In this document: positions 41,048 through 51,118 of the stretch, piece by piece
Layout of the letters: each line of letters opens with the position of its first letter
How positions within the stretch are numbered: the stretch's first letter is position 1
The notes under the pieces: generated by a model
Database searches by the model: none
Told to the model about the DNA's origin: nothing
What the model saw: only the letters and a program-made list of their open reading frames with translations
Position numbers and translations under genes: made by a program
NCBI RefSeq assembly: GCF_017696055.1
Contig: NZ_JAAORG010000003.1
Span: forward strand, 310,001 to 374,000
Source of the DNA: Prochlorococcus marinus XMU1406
GTDB lineage: Bacteria; Cyanobacteriota; Cyanobacteriia; PCC-6307; Cyanobiaceae
Length of the DNA: 64,000 nucleotides
Direction: 5' to 3'

Positions 41048-42601
41048 ATGTTTAATAGAATCTCAAAATTTAAATATCTTTTTAAAATAATTATTTTTAT
41101 TCCTCTCATATTTTATTTTGGCAAAAGAAGTTATATTGCTTTTGATGAAGGATTTTATGCTCTACAAGCTAGATGGATACTAGATAAAGGCAACTGGACA
41201 ATTCCTCTTTGGTGGGATGAATACGTATTAGATAGAACAATAGGATTGCAGTTTTTGATAGCAAAGTCCCAAGACCTCTTTGGAAGAAATATTTTTATTG
41301 CATATCTACCCACAACAGTTGCATCAATATTGATGCTATTCGTAACTTATAAATTACATGAAGAATTATTTAATAAAAAATATGCAATTATATCTCCACT
41401 AATACTCTCTACTACATATCTATGGTTTGACTACTCACACTTAGCCACTCAAGATATTATTTATTCATGTTTAGTAACTATTGGACTACTCTCTTTAGTC
41501 AAAATAAAAAGTAAAGAAAACAAATTCTATATTCTACTTTTTGGAATTTGGATTGGTTTAGCCTTTATAATGAAAACTTTTTTAGTATTTGTACCATTAA
41601 TATCACTCGTACCCTATTTTTTCATTAAAAAGAATATTTTACTCAGTAAATTTTTTTGGTTTGGACTACTAATTGGATTTATTCCTTATTTATTTTGGAC
41701 TTTTTCTATCAACCCTTATCTAGAAAAAAATATTATTTTTTACTTAGTCGAAAAATTTAACTTTCTATCTAATAATAATACTTTTACAAATCCTTTCTAT
41801 TATTATTTTTGGAATATTCCCGCAACTTTTTTGCCATGGAGTTTTTTCGCAATTATTGGCACAATATGCAACATATCCGAAACTAAAGAGAATAAATATA
41901 TACTTACTTTTTTTCCCTTAATATTAATACTAACACTGAGTATTTTCTCTACGAAAACGCCATACTATACCCTGCAAATTTCATCTATTTTTTCATTAAA
42001 TGCTTATGTAGGAATAAAATATTTATTCAATTCTCAAAATTATCGCAAAATTTTTTTATTTCTAACTTCAAAAATAATTCCATTATTTATATTTGCTCTA
42101 ACTTTCATATATTATTTTTTCTTGAAAAATACTATTAACTTTAGCTCTAAAGAAAATACATTTCTAATTCTAGGATTATTATTTTTCGGAGTATCTTGGT
42201 CTTTAATAAAATATAACAACTCATTCAAAGAAATATTAATAATTCTAATTATTGGACCTTACCTATTAACTTCATTTCTTTTGCAATCAGGATTATTCAC
42301 TGATAGATCCAGAGAACTAAGAGAAAAAATGGAATACTTATCATCTTTTGATATAGTAAAAAATCAACCAATACAGGTTGATAAATCAGGGATCACGAAT
42401 TCTCTATCCCAATCAAAAATCATAAGAATTTCTTTATTAACTCCTCAATTAGGTGAAGGATTAGAAAGTATTGATCAGCTAAAAAAATCTGAATTAGCAT
42501 GGACAACTGGTCCTAAAAAGATAAAAAGCAATGATTATTCTTTTGAGGTGTTATATGAAAATGAAATTTTAAACCCATGGAAATTAATATTAAAAAAGTA
42601 A
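41048..42601 (+). CDS. GT-C glycosyltransferase of the dolichyl-phosphate-mannose/ArnT type
   Basis: The 517-residue protein has about eleven hydrophobic segments and, in the first loop, Asp33-Glu34 in 'AFDEGFYALQARW', the acidic motif of ArnT/PMT-family GT-C enzymes that use a polyprenyl-phosphate sugar. 'TKTPYYTLQISS' in a later loop also fits the family. It would act on the periplasmic face, adding a sugar to lipid, protein or glycan; donor and acceptor are unknown. It starts 25 bases after tRNA-Thr. The DNA is especially AT-rich even for this window. A GT2 glycosyltransferase gene follows 37 bases later and may make its lipid-linked donor. Confidence 0.83.
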   Translation: MFNRISKFKYLFKIIIFIPLIFYFGKRSYIAFDEGFYALQARWILDKGNWTIPLWWDEYVLDRTIGLQFLIAKSQDLFGRNIFIAYLPTTVASILMLFVTYKLHEELFNKKYAIISPLILSTTYLWFDYSHLATQDIIYSCLVTIGLLSLVKIKSKENKFYILLFGIWIGLAFIMKTFLVFVPLISLVPYFFIKKNILLSKFFWFGLLIGFIPYLFWTFSINPYLEKNIIFYLVEKFNFLSNNNTFTNPFYYYFWNIPATFLPWSFFAIIGTICNISETKENKYILTFFPLILILTLSIFSTKTPYYTLQISSIFSLNAYVGIKYLFNSQNYRKIFLFLTSKIIPLFIFALTFIYYFFLKNTINFSSKENTFLILGLLFFGVSWSLIKYNNSFKEILIILIIGPYLLTSFLLQSGLFTDRSRELREKMEYLSSFDIVKNQPIQVDKSGITNSLSQSKIIRISLLTPQLGEGLESIDQLKKSELAWTTGPKKIKSNDYSFEVLYENEILNPWKLILKK

Positions 42602-42638
42602 TTAATATATAATGAGATGTCGTCTGTAATCTTTAATA

Positions 42639-43730
42639 ATGAAATCTGTTAATAGTTGGAATTTAACTAATAATAAACTTCATCAATTATTCAAAGATAA
42701 TAACGAATTTATTTCCATTAAAGTCCGTGGTAATACTTGGGAGCCAATTACAAGGTGGCTAAAATTAGATTCAAGAATTTTTAGAGAAACTACTAGCAAA
42801 GCAAGAATAACTTTATGCGATATTGAATCTCTAGCAGAAATTTATAACTACAGATCAATTAGATGGAAAGCAAAAAAACTAACTCCTTTGCCCACTAAGC
42901 TAATTCCAAAATCTCTAAAAAATATTTTTCGGAAGGTTCCAATTATAAAGCAACTTGCCTACGAACTAGAAATAGTATTTTATAAATATAGTGAAAATAT
43001 TTCTGAACATTTAATATCGATAGTAATTCCTGCAAGAAATGAAGCTGGTAATAAAGAACTTTTAATTAATGCTTTAAATAAATTCAAAAATATACCCAAT
43101 AAATTAGAAATTATTTTCGTTGAAGGCAATAGCAATGATAATACATATGACATTTTGAAAGAGTTAAAAGAAAATTTCTCAAATTTCTTCAAGATATCTC
43201 TTTTAAAACAAACCTCTAAAGGAAAAAAAAATGCAGTTGTAGAGGGATTTAATATTTCTTCAGGTGAGACCCTCGCAATAATTGATAGTGATTTTACTGT
43301 AGATATTGATGACAGTATTTCAGCAATTATAGAATCAACCAAAAATAAAAATATCCTAATTAATTGCGCCCGCACAACTTTTCCAATGGAAAAAGATGCG
43401 ATGAGATGGGCAAATTATATAGGAAATAGACTCTTTGCAATATTTCTATCAATTCTCATAAATAAGCCTGTCTCAGATTCACTCTGTGGAACAAAAGTTT
43501 TTTCAAGAAAATTCTTTAAACTTATGAAACAAAATGGAAGCTGGGATTCAAAGGCTGACCCATTTGGAGACTTTACGATAATATTTGAAGCTGCTAATAA
43601 TAATATTAAAATATTAAATTATCCTGTTAGATATTATGCTAGAAAATCTGGAGCACCAAATATATCTAGATGGATAGATGGACTAAAACTGCTCAAAGTA
43701 TGCTGGATTTATATGATTTCTGATATCTGA
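42639..43730 (+). CDS. GT2-family glycosyltransferase with a short N-terminal extension
   Basis: From about residue 125 the protein is a GT-A family 2 glycosyltransferase: 'ISIVIPARNEAGN', 'IIFVEGNSNDNT', and the metal-binding Asp216-Ser-Asp218 in 'IIDSDFT'. The end ('PNISRWIDGLKLL') fits enzymes that work on polyprenyl phosphate or lipid acceptors. The first 120 residues ('GNTWEPITRWL', 'DIESLAEIYNYR') resemble the C-terminal part of methyltransferase domains fused to this GT2 type in other bacteria, but the S-adenosylmethionine-binding part is absent, so it looks like a remnant. It follows the GT-C gene and probably works with it. Confidence 0.82.
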   Translation: MKSVNSWNLTNNKLHQLFKDNNEFISIKVRGNTWEPITRWLKLDSRIFRETTSKARITLCDIESLAEIYNYRSIRWKAKKLTPLPTKLIPKSLKNIFRKVPIIKQLAYELEIVFYKYSENISEHLISIVIPARNEAGNKELLINALNKFKNIPNKLEIIFVEGNSNDNTYDILKELKENFSNFFKISLLKQTSKGKKNAVVEGFNISSGETLAIIDSDFTVDIDDSISAIIESTKNKNILINCARTTFPMEKDAMRWANYIGNRLFAIFLSILINKPVSDSLCGTKVFSRKFFKLMKQNGSWDSKADPFGDFTIIFEAANNNIKILNYPVRYYARKSGAPNISRWIDGLKLLKVCWIYMISDI

Positions 43731-43836
43731 ATGAAATAAAATTTTCATGAGTATTTTCATAGAATTTTTAATTTCTCCAAATTAGTAATAAAGTAGTTAG
43801 ATTCTTAAAGAAAATAATTTGATTAAATTTCATAAC

Positions 43837-45459
43837 ATGAATTTTAATTTGAAGTTTGAAAAATTAAATAAAAAAAATCACCACAGAAGGCACTACGGAA
43901 AAATCCTTACGGTAAGACTACCATGTAATCCAATATTTCCAATAGGACCTATTTATTTAGCAGACCATATTCATAAATGTTTCCCAGAGATAGAGCAGCA
44001 ATTCATCGATTTAGCAATAATTCCATCAAATAAAGTTTCCCAAAATTTATCTAGAAAAATTGATCAATTTAGACCTCATCTAATCATTTTTTCATGGAGA
44101 GATATACAAATTTATGCACCTGTTGATGGCAGAAGTGGAAATCCACTACAAAACTCTTTTGAAGTTTTCTACTCAAAAAATATTTTAAAAAAAATTAGAG
44201 GTTCTTGGGGAGGATTAAAATTAATTGCATCTCATTATGGAGAAATATATAGAAATACTTCTTTAGTCAAGATGGGACTAAAAAGAGCACAAAAATACAA
44301 CAAAGACGTAAAAGTAATTTTGGGAGGAGGGGCTGTTAGTGTCTTCTATGAACAGTTAGGTAATCTACTTCCAAAAGGAACTGTTATTTCTGTTGGAGAG
44401 GGAGAAAATCTAATAGAGAAAATCATTAGGGGAGATTCTATAGAGGAAGAAAGATGTTATTCTGCTGGACAAAAACCTCGGAACAAATTAATACATGAAC
44501 AACCTTCAGGCACCATTAAAACTGCCTGCGACTATCGATATATTAAATCAATATGGCCTGAATTCAATTGGTATATAGAAGGAGGTGATTACTATGTAGG
44601 GGTTCAAACGAAAAGAGGTTGTCCTCATAATTGTTGTTTCTGTGTTTATACAGTTGTGGAGGGAAAGCAGGTTCGCGTTAATCCTGTTAACGAAGTAATC
44701 AAAGAAATGAAGCAACTATATGATCTTGGAGTAAGAGGATTTTGGTTCACTGATGCACAATTTATTCCGGCTAAAAAACATATTGAAGATGCAAAAACAC
44801 TTTTGCAAGCCATCAAGGATCAAGGTTGGGACGATATCAATTGGGCTGCATACATTAGAGCAGATAATATTGATGCTGAGCTAGCTCAGCTTATGGTTGA
44901 TACGGGTATGAGCTATTTTGAAATAGGTATCACTTCGGGATCTCAAGAACTTGTTAGAAAAATGAGATTAGCTTATGACCTTGAAACTGTATTGAATAAT
45001 TGCAGAATGCTAGTCCAATCAGGTTTCAAGAACCATGTTTCAGTCAATTATTCATTTAATGTTTTTGATGAAACGCCAAGTACCATAAGACAAACGATTG
45101 CTTACCATAGGGAATTAGAAAATATTTTTGGTAGGGGCTTAGTTGATCCAGCTATATTCTTTATAGGTTTGCAACCTCATACTCTTCTTGAAAAGTACGC
45201 CTTGGAGCATAAAATTTTGAAGCCTAATTATAATCCAATGAGCATGATGCCCTGGACAGCGAGAAAACTTCTATGGAATCCAGGCTCATTAGGGAAAAAA
45301 CTTGGTCAGGTTTGCTTAGAAGCTTTTGATAATCCAGAAGATGAATTTGGCAAAACAGTTATTAACATTCTTGAAAGAGAATATGGAAAATCTTCCCTAA
45401 GAGAATCCTTAAAAGTCCGTCCCTTATCTGAAAGGAAATTAGTTCAAGCCAAAAAATAA
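43837..45459 (+). CDS. B12-binding-domain radical SAM protein
   Basis: The protein has an N-terminal cobalamin-binding-like Rossmann region (about residues 15-190, including 'VILGGGAVS') and a radical SAM core with CxxxCxxC as Cys262, Cys266 and Cys269 ('GCPHNCCFCVY'). The group includes methylases and ring-forming enzymes such as BchE; the substrate of this one is unknown. The usual B12 ligand motif DxHxxG is not evident, so cobalamin binding is uncertain. I chose ATG 43837 (540 residues); the frame stays open to TTG 43819. It stands 88 or more bases after the GT2 gene and may belong to the same locus. It is convergent with clpS. Confidence 0.85.
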   Translation: MNFNLKFEKLNKKNHHRRHYGKILTVRLPCNPIFPIGPIYLADHIHKCFPEIEQQFIDLAIIPSNKVSQNLSRKIDQFRPHLIIFSWRDIQIYAPVDGRSGNPLQNSFEVFYSKNILKKIRGSWGGLKLIASHYGEIYRNTSLVKMGLKRAQKYNKDVKVILGGGAVSVFYEQLGNLLPKGTVISVGEGENLIEKIIRGDSIEEERCYSAGQKPRNKLIHEQPSGTIKTACDYRYIKSIWPEFNWYIEGGDYYVGVQTKRGCPHNCCFCVYTVVEGKQVRVNPVNEVIKEMKQLYDLGVRGFWFTDAQFIPAKKHIEDAKTLLQAIKDQGWDDINWAAYIRADNIDAELAQLMVDTGMSYFEIGITSGSQELVRKMRLAYDLETVLNNCRMLVQSGFKNHVSVNYSFNVFDETPSTIRQTIAYHRELENIFGRGLVDPAIFFIGLQPHTLLEKYALEHKILKPNYNPMSMMPWTARKLLWNPGSLGKKLGQVCLEAFDNPEDEFGKTVINILEREYGKSSLRESLKVRPLSERKLVQAKK

Positions 45460-45471
45460 ATTAAACCTTAA

Positions 45472-45789
45472 TTAATCATCTTTCTCAATTGAACTAGAAA
45501 TGCCCTTCGATTTTAATGATTCTGAATAGAATTCTGCTGGCTCTAAATCACAAACAATCACCAAACCTACACCCGTGTTGTGTGCCTCTAGCATTATGGC
45601 TATAGCATCTTGTTCGCTTAATTGCGGCACAACTTCTCTTAGTGAAATAGTGACATACTCCATAGAATTAACTGGGTCATTATGAAGTAAAACCTTATAT
45701 TTTGGAGATTTATTTTTTAATTCAGCAGGTTTCTTTTCAATAACTGCGGAATTATTACTTACACTTTGTTCTAACTTTATAGATAGCAT
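45472..45789 (-). CDS. clpS: ClpS adaptor of the Clp protease
   Basis: ClpS delivers proteins with destabilising N-terminal residues to ClpC/ClpA. The 105-residue protein has the core 'LLHNDPVNSMEYV' with Asn37 and Asp38, and His70 in 'EAHNTG', which together form the N-degron pocket of E. coli ClpS (Asn34, Asp35, His66). The first 28 residues are a flexible extension. Cyanobacteria have two ClpS types; I cannot assign which from this sequence. It follows dapL by 31 bases on the same strand. Confidence 0.94.
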   Translation of the reverse strand: MLSIKLEQSVSNNSAVIEKKPAELKNKSPKYKVLLHNDPVNSMEYVTISLREVVPQLSEQDAIAIMLEAHNTGVGLVIVCDLEPAEFYSESLKSKGISSSIEKDD

Positions 45790-45820
45790 TAAAATTTTTG
45801 AATCTCAATAGTACCGATAA

Positions 45821-47047
45821 TTATATACTAATTATTCTTTCCATTGCATTAATGACGTTTGATCGTGAGTTAAATGCTGACAAACGAAAATAACCTTCTC
45901 CTGATAATCCAAACCCGCTCCCAGGTGTTCCAACTACACTAACTTTTTCGAGAAGGAAATCAAAAAAGTCCCAGGATGTCATTCGATCAGGAACTTTAAT
46001 CCAGATATAAGGTGCATTGTCCCCGCCATAAACTTTATATCCTGCATTCTGCAGTTTATTTTTCATGATTTTTGCATTTTCCATATAAAAATCAATTAAA
46101 CCTCTTACCTCTTTCTTCCCTTCAGGAGAATAAACAGCCTCTGCTCCTCTCTGAACCACATAACTTACTCCATTGAACTTTGTAGATTGTCGCCTATTCC
46201 AAAGAGGCCATAAGTTTATTTCTTCATTTTTTGAACTCAAACCTTTGAGATTTTTAGGTATTACTGTAAAAGCACATCTAACACCAGTGAATCCTGCATT
46301 CTTTGAAAAAGATCTAAATTCAATTGCACAATCCTTTGCTCCCTCAATCTCATATATTGAATGTGGAATATCATTATCTTGAATAAATGCTTCATAAGCT
46401 GCATCAAAAAGTATTAGAGATTTGTTTTGAAGTGCATAATCAACCCACTTTTTCAATTCTTTTTTATTAATCGTTGCTCCAGTGGGATTATTAGGAAAAC
46501 AAAGATATAAAATATCAACTTTTTTTTCAGGTAGTTCTGGCAAAAAATTATTCCCCTCGTTTATTGCAAGATATGTCAATCCTTGATAAATACCATTTTC
46601 AAGAGCATCTCCAGTTCTTCCTGTCATAACGTTACTATCTACATAAACAGGATAAACAGGGTCTGTTACAGCAATCGAATTATCTTTGCCAAGAATATCT
46701 AAAATATTGCTACTATCACATTTAGAGCCATCTGAAACAAATATTTCTTCAGGATCAATTTGACAGCCTCTCGAAATAAAATCATGCTCTGATATTTTTT
46801 CTCTGAGCCAATAATAACCTTGCTCTGGTCCATAACCTCTAAAACCATCTTTTGTTCCCATATCATCTAAAGCTTTACCCATAGCCTTTATGCATGCTCT
46901 AGGTAATGGTTCTGTAACATCTCCTATACCAAGCTTAATAATTTCATCATTCATATTTGATTGAGAATATATTTTTACCCTTTTTGCAATTTCAGGAAAT
47001 AAATAGCCTGCTTTGAGTTTTAAATAATTTTCGTTTACTTGAACCAC
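45821..47047 (-). CDS. dapL: LL-diaminopimelate aminotransferase
   Basis: DapL converts tetrahydrodipicolinate directly to LL-diaminopimelate, a one-step route to lysine and peptidoglycan precursors shared by cyanobacteria, plants and Chlamydia. The 408-residue sequence has the class I/II aminotransferase signature with PLP lysine 249 in '[13 protein letters not shown]', the cofactor region 'FPNNPTGA', and the DapL-typical start '[16 protein letters not shown]'. It begins with GTG at 47045-47047. It is divergent from rne and followed by clpS. Confidence 0.96.
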   Translation of the reverse strand: MVQVNENYLKLKAGYLFPEIAKRVKIYSQSNMNDEIIKLGIGDVTEPLPRACIKAMGKALDDMGTKDGFRGYGPEQGYYWLREKISEHDFISRGCQIDPEEIFVSDGSKCDSSNILDILGKDNSIAVTDPVYPVYVDSNVMTGRTGDALENGIYQGLTYLAINEGNNFLPELPEKKVDILYLCFPNNPTGATINKKELKKWVDYALQNKSLILFDAAYEAFIQDNDIPHSIYEIEGAKDCAIEFRSFSKNAGFTGVRCAFTVIPKNLKGLSSKNEEINLWPLWNRRQSTKFNGVSYVVQRGAEAVYSPEGKKEVRGLIDFYMENAKIMKNKLQNAGYKVYGGDNAPYIWIKVPDRMTSWDFFDFLLEKVSVVGTPGSGFGLSGEGYFRLSAFNSRSNVINAMERIISI

Positions 47048-47337
47048 TTTAGATTAAAAAATTTTCACCAATATTAGAATAATGTATCAACGTGCTTTAG
47101 TGGTGATTAGATGTTAATATTATCTTAGTTATGATCAATTCAAGAGATAATCATAGCTATGAATTCAATTTCAATTAATTTGAAAATCGTTTAAAGCTCT
47201 ATAAATAGCAGAATTCAATCACTATTAACTTTAAAAAGTAAACAATAATAGCTATAAAAAATTGCTTTATTAAAAGATAAAATCTAATTATTTAATTTAG
47301 ATGATTTTCAAAATCCAAATCATTCAGAATCAAATAT
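47048..47337. promoter_or_regulatory. dapL-rne intergenic region, probable long rne leader
   Basis: These 290 bases separate divergent dapL and rne. They contain a 10-base-pair stem with one G-T pair (47126-47135 with 47150-47159, 14-base loop) and a shorter TTTCAA/TTGAAA hairpin just after it. RNase E genes in many bacteria have long, structured, self-regulating leaders, so this may be one; the transcription start is not visible. No tRNA or ORF is supported. Confidence 0.45.
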
Positions 47338-49140
47338 ATGTCTCAGCAAATTATCATCGCTGAGCAGTCTCGAATTGCAGCACTACTCACAGATGATCGA
47401 GTTGATGAATTAATCGTCGCACAAGGTCAATATCAAATTGGCGATATTTTTTTAGGGACAGTTGAAAATGTTCTTCCTGGCATTGATGCCGCTTTCATAA
47501 ATATTGGGGAAAGTGAGAAAAATGGATTTATCCATGTTTCAGATTTAGGTCCACTGAGACTCAAAAAAGGGACATTTGGAATAACTGAATTATTAGAACC
47601 AAAACAAAAAGTTCTCGTACAGGTAATAAAAGAACCCACAGGATCTAAAGGGCCGAGACTAAGCGGAAGTATTTCAATCCCAGGGAAATACTTAGTATTA
47701 CAGCCATATGGCCAAGGAGTAAATATTTCAAGAAAAATAAATACAGAAACAGAACGAAGCCGTTTAAAAGCTCTTGGTGTTTTAATAAAACCACCTAGCA
47801 CAGGCTTGTTATTTAGAACTGAAGCCGAAAAGATAAAAGAAGAACTTCTAATTGAAGATCTAGAAGATTTAATTCAACAATGGGAAAATATTCTAAAAGT
47901 TTCTGAAGCTTCTGATCCGCCAAACCTAGTAAAAAGAGATGATGATTTCTCTCTTAAGATTCTAAGAGATCATATTAAAGAATCGACTAAAAGTATAATT
48001 ATCGATAGTAAATTTTCAGTTGAAAGGGCAAAAGATTTTTTAATAAATTATGAATCAGATATTGAAATTAAATTTCACGATAACAGTTTAAACCAACATA
48101 TTTTCGAGAAATACGAAATTAAGAAAACAATTCAAAAAGCTCTCCAGCCAAGAGTAGATCTTCCTTCGGGGGGCTACATTATTATTGAACCTACTGAAGC
48201 TTTAACTGTAATCGATGTAAACTCTGGATCATTTACAAGATCCGCCAACTCAAGACAAACCGTTTTGTGGACCAACTGCGAAGCAGCAGTAGAAATCTCA
48301 AGACAAATGAAATTAAGAAATATTGGTGGAGTTATAGTAGTAGATTTTATTGATATGGAATCTAGAAGAGATCAATTTCAGTTACTAGAGCACTTTACCT
48401 CAGCAATAAAAGATGATTCTGCGAGGCCTCAAATAGCTCAGCTTACTGAATTAGGCTTAGTGGAGTTAACCAGAAAAAGACAGGGTCAAAATATATATGA
48501 ATTATTCGGTAAAAAATGTTCTACATGCGATGGTACAGGACATGTAGAAAATATATTAAATCACGAAATTTCTAACTTAAAAATTAAAAATGTTGAAAAT
48601 AAATCTAATCAATCAAACAACTTAAAATCTTTAGATATAGATACTTCCCAATCGACTGATGAACAGCAAAAATTTGAAAAAGAAATACTTAACTCCAAAG
48701 AACTAAGTAAAGAGAATTATTCTAATAAGAAAGAAAATGAAAATGATAATTTGAACCAATCAAATTCAAAAGAAAAAAATATAATCACAGTTTGTCTTAC
48801 TAATGAAGAAAAAATTGTTTTCAGTCAATTAGGTATTAATCCACTTATAAAGTTAGGTAAAGAATATCTAACCAGCAATAATTTTGTACATTTAAAAGAC
48901 AGTAACCAGAAAATCGAAAAAACCTTAGATAATAAAAAAACAAAAGAAAAACAAATAAAAAAAATATCAAAATCGGGAGAAGAAAAAATTCAAACTGAAG
49001 CAGATGCAAATTCTCAATATAAATTAACAAATGAAAATAATGAAGTTGTATTTAAAGATAAAAAGGACGAAATTGAACTTACACATGAGCTAAACAATTC
49101 AAGAAAAAAGAGAAGAAGATCTTCAGCAAGCATTGAATAA
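47338..49140 (+). CDS. rne: Ribonuclease E/G family endoribonuclease
   Basis: The main endonuclease of mRNA decay and rRNA processing. The 600-residue protein has an S1 domain (about 36-110), the catalytic region with Asp293 in 'TVIDVNSG' and '[12 protein letters not shown]', and the zinc-link cysteines Cys394 and Cys397 ('CSTCDGTG') that hold subunits together. The C-terminal third is a low-complexity, Asn/Lys-rich tail ending in '[12 protein letters not shown]'; residues 589-597 match the Arg-rich nonapeptide by which cyanobacterial RNase E binds PNPase. It overlaps the downstream rnhB start by eight bases. Confidence 0.96.
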   Translation: MSQQIIIAEQSRIAALLTDDRVDELIVAQGQYQIGDIFLGTVENVLPGIDAAFINIGESEKNGFIHVSDLGPLRLKKGTFGITELLEPKQKVLVQVIKEPTGSKGPRLSGSISIPGKYLVLQPYGQGVNISRKINTETERSRLKALGVLIKPPSTGLLFRTEAEKIKEELLIEDLEDLIQQWENILKVSEASDPPNLVKRDDDFSLKILRDHIKESTKSIIIDSKFSVERAKDFLINYESDIEIKFHDNSLNQHIFEKYEIKKTIQKALQPRVDLPSGGYIIIEPTEALTVIDVNSGSFTRSANSRQTVLWTNCEAAVEISRQMKLRNIGGVIVVDFIDMESRRDQFQLLEHFTSAIKDDSARPQIAQLTELGLVELTRKRQGQNIYELFGKKCSTCDGTGHVENILNHEISNLKIKNVENKSNQSNNLKSLDIDTSQSTDEQQKFEKEILNSKELSKENYSNKKENENDNLNQSNSKEKNIITVCLTNEEKIVFSQLGINPLIKLGKEYLTSNNFVHLKDSNQKIEKTLDNKKTKEKQIKKISKSGEEKIQTEADANSQYKLTNENNEVVFKDKKDEIELTHELNNSRKKRRRSSASIE

Positions 49141-49714
49141 AGTATTCGAAGTTGGAATAGATGAAGTGGGAAGGGGGGCAATTTTTGGGCCAGTTTTTTC
49201 AGCAGTTATAGTATTAACTGAAAAAAATAAAAATATTTTAAAGCAATTTGGAGTAACAGATAGTAAAAAATTAACTCCCAAAAAAAGAAAATTACTTTTA
49301 CCAAAAATTTTATTACTCTCTACAGATTATGGAATTGGGCAATCTTCGACTCGAGAAATAGATAAGTTAGGTATCAGAGTTGCGACAGAACTTTCAATGA
49401 TAAGAGCTTTAAAAAAATTAAAAGAGATGCCAGCTGAATTATTAATTGATGGCCCCTTATTATTAAGGCCATGGGAAGGAATTCAGAAAAACATAGTATC
49501 TGGAGATTCAAAGTTTATCTCGATAGCTTCAGCAAGCATAATTGCTAAAGTTTCTCGCGACAATCTAATGGAGAGGTTAGAACAAAAATACTCAGGATAC
49601 TTGATATTTAAAAATAAAGGTTATGGAACCAGAGAGCATTTTTCATTAATCAAAAAAAATGGAATAACTAAACTTCATAGAAAAAGTTTTTTAAAAAAAA
49701 TCAAATCTTATTGA
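49133..49714 (+). CDS. rnhB: Ribonuclease HII
   Basis: RNase HII cleaves RNA in RNA-DNA hybrids and single ribonucleotides in DNA. The sequence has the active-site start '[13 protein letters not shown]' (Asp10, Glu11), '[10 protein letters not shown]' and '[11 protein letters not shown]'. The first usual start codon is TTG 49133 inside the rne end, giving 193 residues. The frame is open further upstream to a TAA at 49091 with no ATG or GTG, so a slightly longer product (to about 205 residues) would need a rare start such as ATT. The 3' end overlaps convergent DUF1997 by 14 bases. Confidence 0.93.
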   Translation: MNKVFEVGIDEVGRGAIFGPVFSAVIVLTEKNKNILKQFGVTDSKKLTPKKRKLLLPKILLLSTDYGIGQSSTREIDKLGIRVATELSMIRALKKLKEMPAELLIDGPLLLRPWEGIQKNIVSGDSKFISIASASIIAKVSRDNLMERLEQKYSGYLIFKNKGYGTREHFSLIKKNGITKLHRKSFLKKIKSY

Positions 49715-50219
49715 ATTCAGACCAATCCAAAAAATCTTTTACTAGTTGCTGTTGAACCCTTGACTTTATACCCAAGAGAATCCCATTTAATACCGAATGA
49801 CCAGTAGATTCCAAAATTTTCTTTGGTACCAGCTTCAGTAGGGGGGGTTGGCTTACAGATACCCCAAGAAGGGCCTCACCTTCTAACCCAATATCAGTTG
49901 CTTCCAAATTCGCTTTCAAAATTAGATTAAAATCATCTATCATCCCCAAGCCATCCAATTTACTTTCAAGGGCACTCATTTTTAAAATTCCATCTTTATT
50001 TTCTACCGCAATTGAGACAACAGGGTTAATATCTAATTGAAAAACCTTAAAACTTGTTACTGTATACTTATATCTACCTGCTCCTTCTGGTACTAATTTT
50101 TTGGAGTCAAGCATTGCTCCAACAACTCTTTCTTCTTCCAAAAGATATTTAGAAAGATATTCTTTATTACGTGTTACAGAAAGTTTTAGTTTCTGTTTAG
50201 CATCAAAAGACAATAACAT
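49701..50219 (-). CDS. DUF1997-family protein
   Basis: The 172-residue protein resembles the DUF1997 family of cyanobacteria and plants: an N-terminal beta-rich part ('[18 protein letters not shown]'-like), then 'FDAKQKLKL' strands, and a C-terminal helix ending '[11 protein letters not shown]'. The overall pattern suggests a START/SRPBCC-like hydrophobic-pocket fold, which is inference. No catalytic residue stands out and no function is known. It is convergent with rnhB (14-base overlap) and divergent from pheA, 52 bases away. Confidence 0.7.
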   Translation of the reverse strand: MLLSFDAKQKLKLSVTRNKEYLSKYLLEEERVVGAMLDSKKLVPEGAGRYKYTVTSFKVFQLDINPVVSIAVENKDGILKMSALESKLDGLGMIDDFNLILKANLEATDIGLEGEALLGVSVSQPPLLKLVPKKILESTGHSVLNGILLGIKSRVQQQLVKDFLDWSEFNKI

Positions 50220-50271
50220 TCTCTATATACCTCCAATGCTTATTTGATCTCTTTTTTTTTTACGATTAATC

Positions 50272-51117
50272 ATGCGCAGACAAGTTGCATATTTAGGTCC
50301 TAAGGGAACATATGCAGAAAAAGCAGCTCATATATTATCAAAGCTTGCCAATTTTCAGACACCTATATTTGTACCATGTAATGGGTTACATTCGGTCATT
50401 AAATCAATAGCGTACAACAATTGTGATGCTGCTGTTGTCCCTATAGAAAATTCCGTAGAAGGGGGAGTTACCGCTACTCTAGATGCCCTTTGGAAATTTC
50501 CTGAAATTTTTATAAATAAAGCAATTGTTTTACCTATAAAACATGCATTAATTAGTGAAGGAGAACTTTCAAATATTTCAGAAGTATTATCTCATCCTCA
50601 AGCCTTAGCTCAATGTTCAGAATGGTTATCTGAAAATCTTCCAAATGCAATTACTCTTCCAACAAATTCAACATCAGAAGCTGTCAATATGGTTAAGGGA
50701 AGTAAATTCAGAGCTGCTATCGGTTCAAAATCATTAATTCATATCGAAGGACTTAAAGAATTAGCCTTCCCTATTAATGATGTTCCAGGTAATTGCACTA
50801 GATTTGTCTTATTGAGTAAGGAATCAAATTCTAATTTAGCTAATATTGCCAGTTTTGCTTTCTCATTAATATCAAATAAACCTGGTGCTTTGCTTAAAGC
50901 CATAAATAATATTGCAGATTTTGGATTTAATATGAGTAAGATTGAATCTAGACCTTCAAAAAGAGAATTAGGTGAATATATAATTTACATTGATTTAGAA
51001 ATAAATAATCAAACTAACATTAAAAATTTTCTTGAATTAAAAAATATACTAAAGCCACTTTGCAAGAATTTTGTAGATTTTGGAAATTATATTTCTGAAA
51101 AAGTTGAACTAGATTAA
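50272..51117 (+). CDS. pheA: Prephenate dehydratase
   Basis: PheA turns prephenate into phenylpyruvate for phenylalanine synthesis. The 281-residue protein has the catalytic domain with 'NSVEGGVTATLDALW' and the 'NCTRF' motif whose Thr is catalytic, followed by an ACT domain (about 190-275) with 'ESRP', where phenylalanine binds for feedback control. It is monofunctional, without a chorismate mutase domain. It starts with ATG 50272 and ends one base before the stop of the convergent methyltransferase gene. Confidence 0.96.
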   Translation: MRRQVAYLGPKGTYAEKAAHILSKLANFQTPIFVPCNGLHSVIKSIAYNNCDAAVVPIENSVEGGVTATLDALWKFPEIFINKAIVLPIKHALISEGELSNISEVLSHPQALAQCSEWLSENLPNAITLPTNSTSEAVNMVKGSKFRAAIGSKSLIHIEGLKELAFPINDVPGNCTRFVLLSKESNSNLANIASFAFSLISNKPGALLKAINNIADFGFNMSKIESRPSKRELGEYIIYIDLEINNQTNIKNFLELKNILKPLCKNFVDFGNYISEKVELD

Positions 51118-51118
51118 T

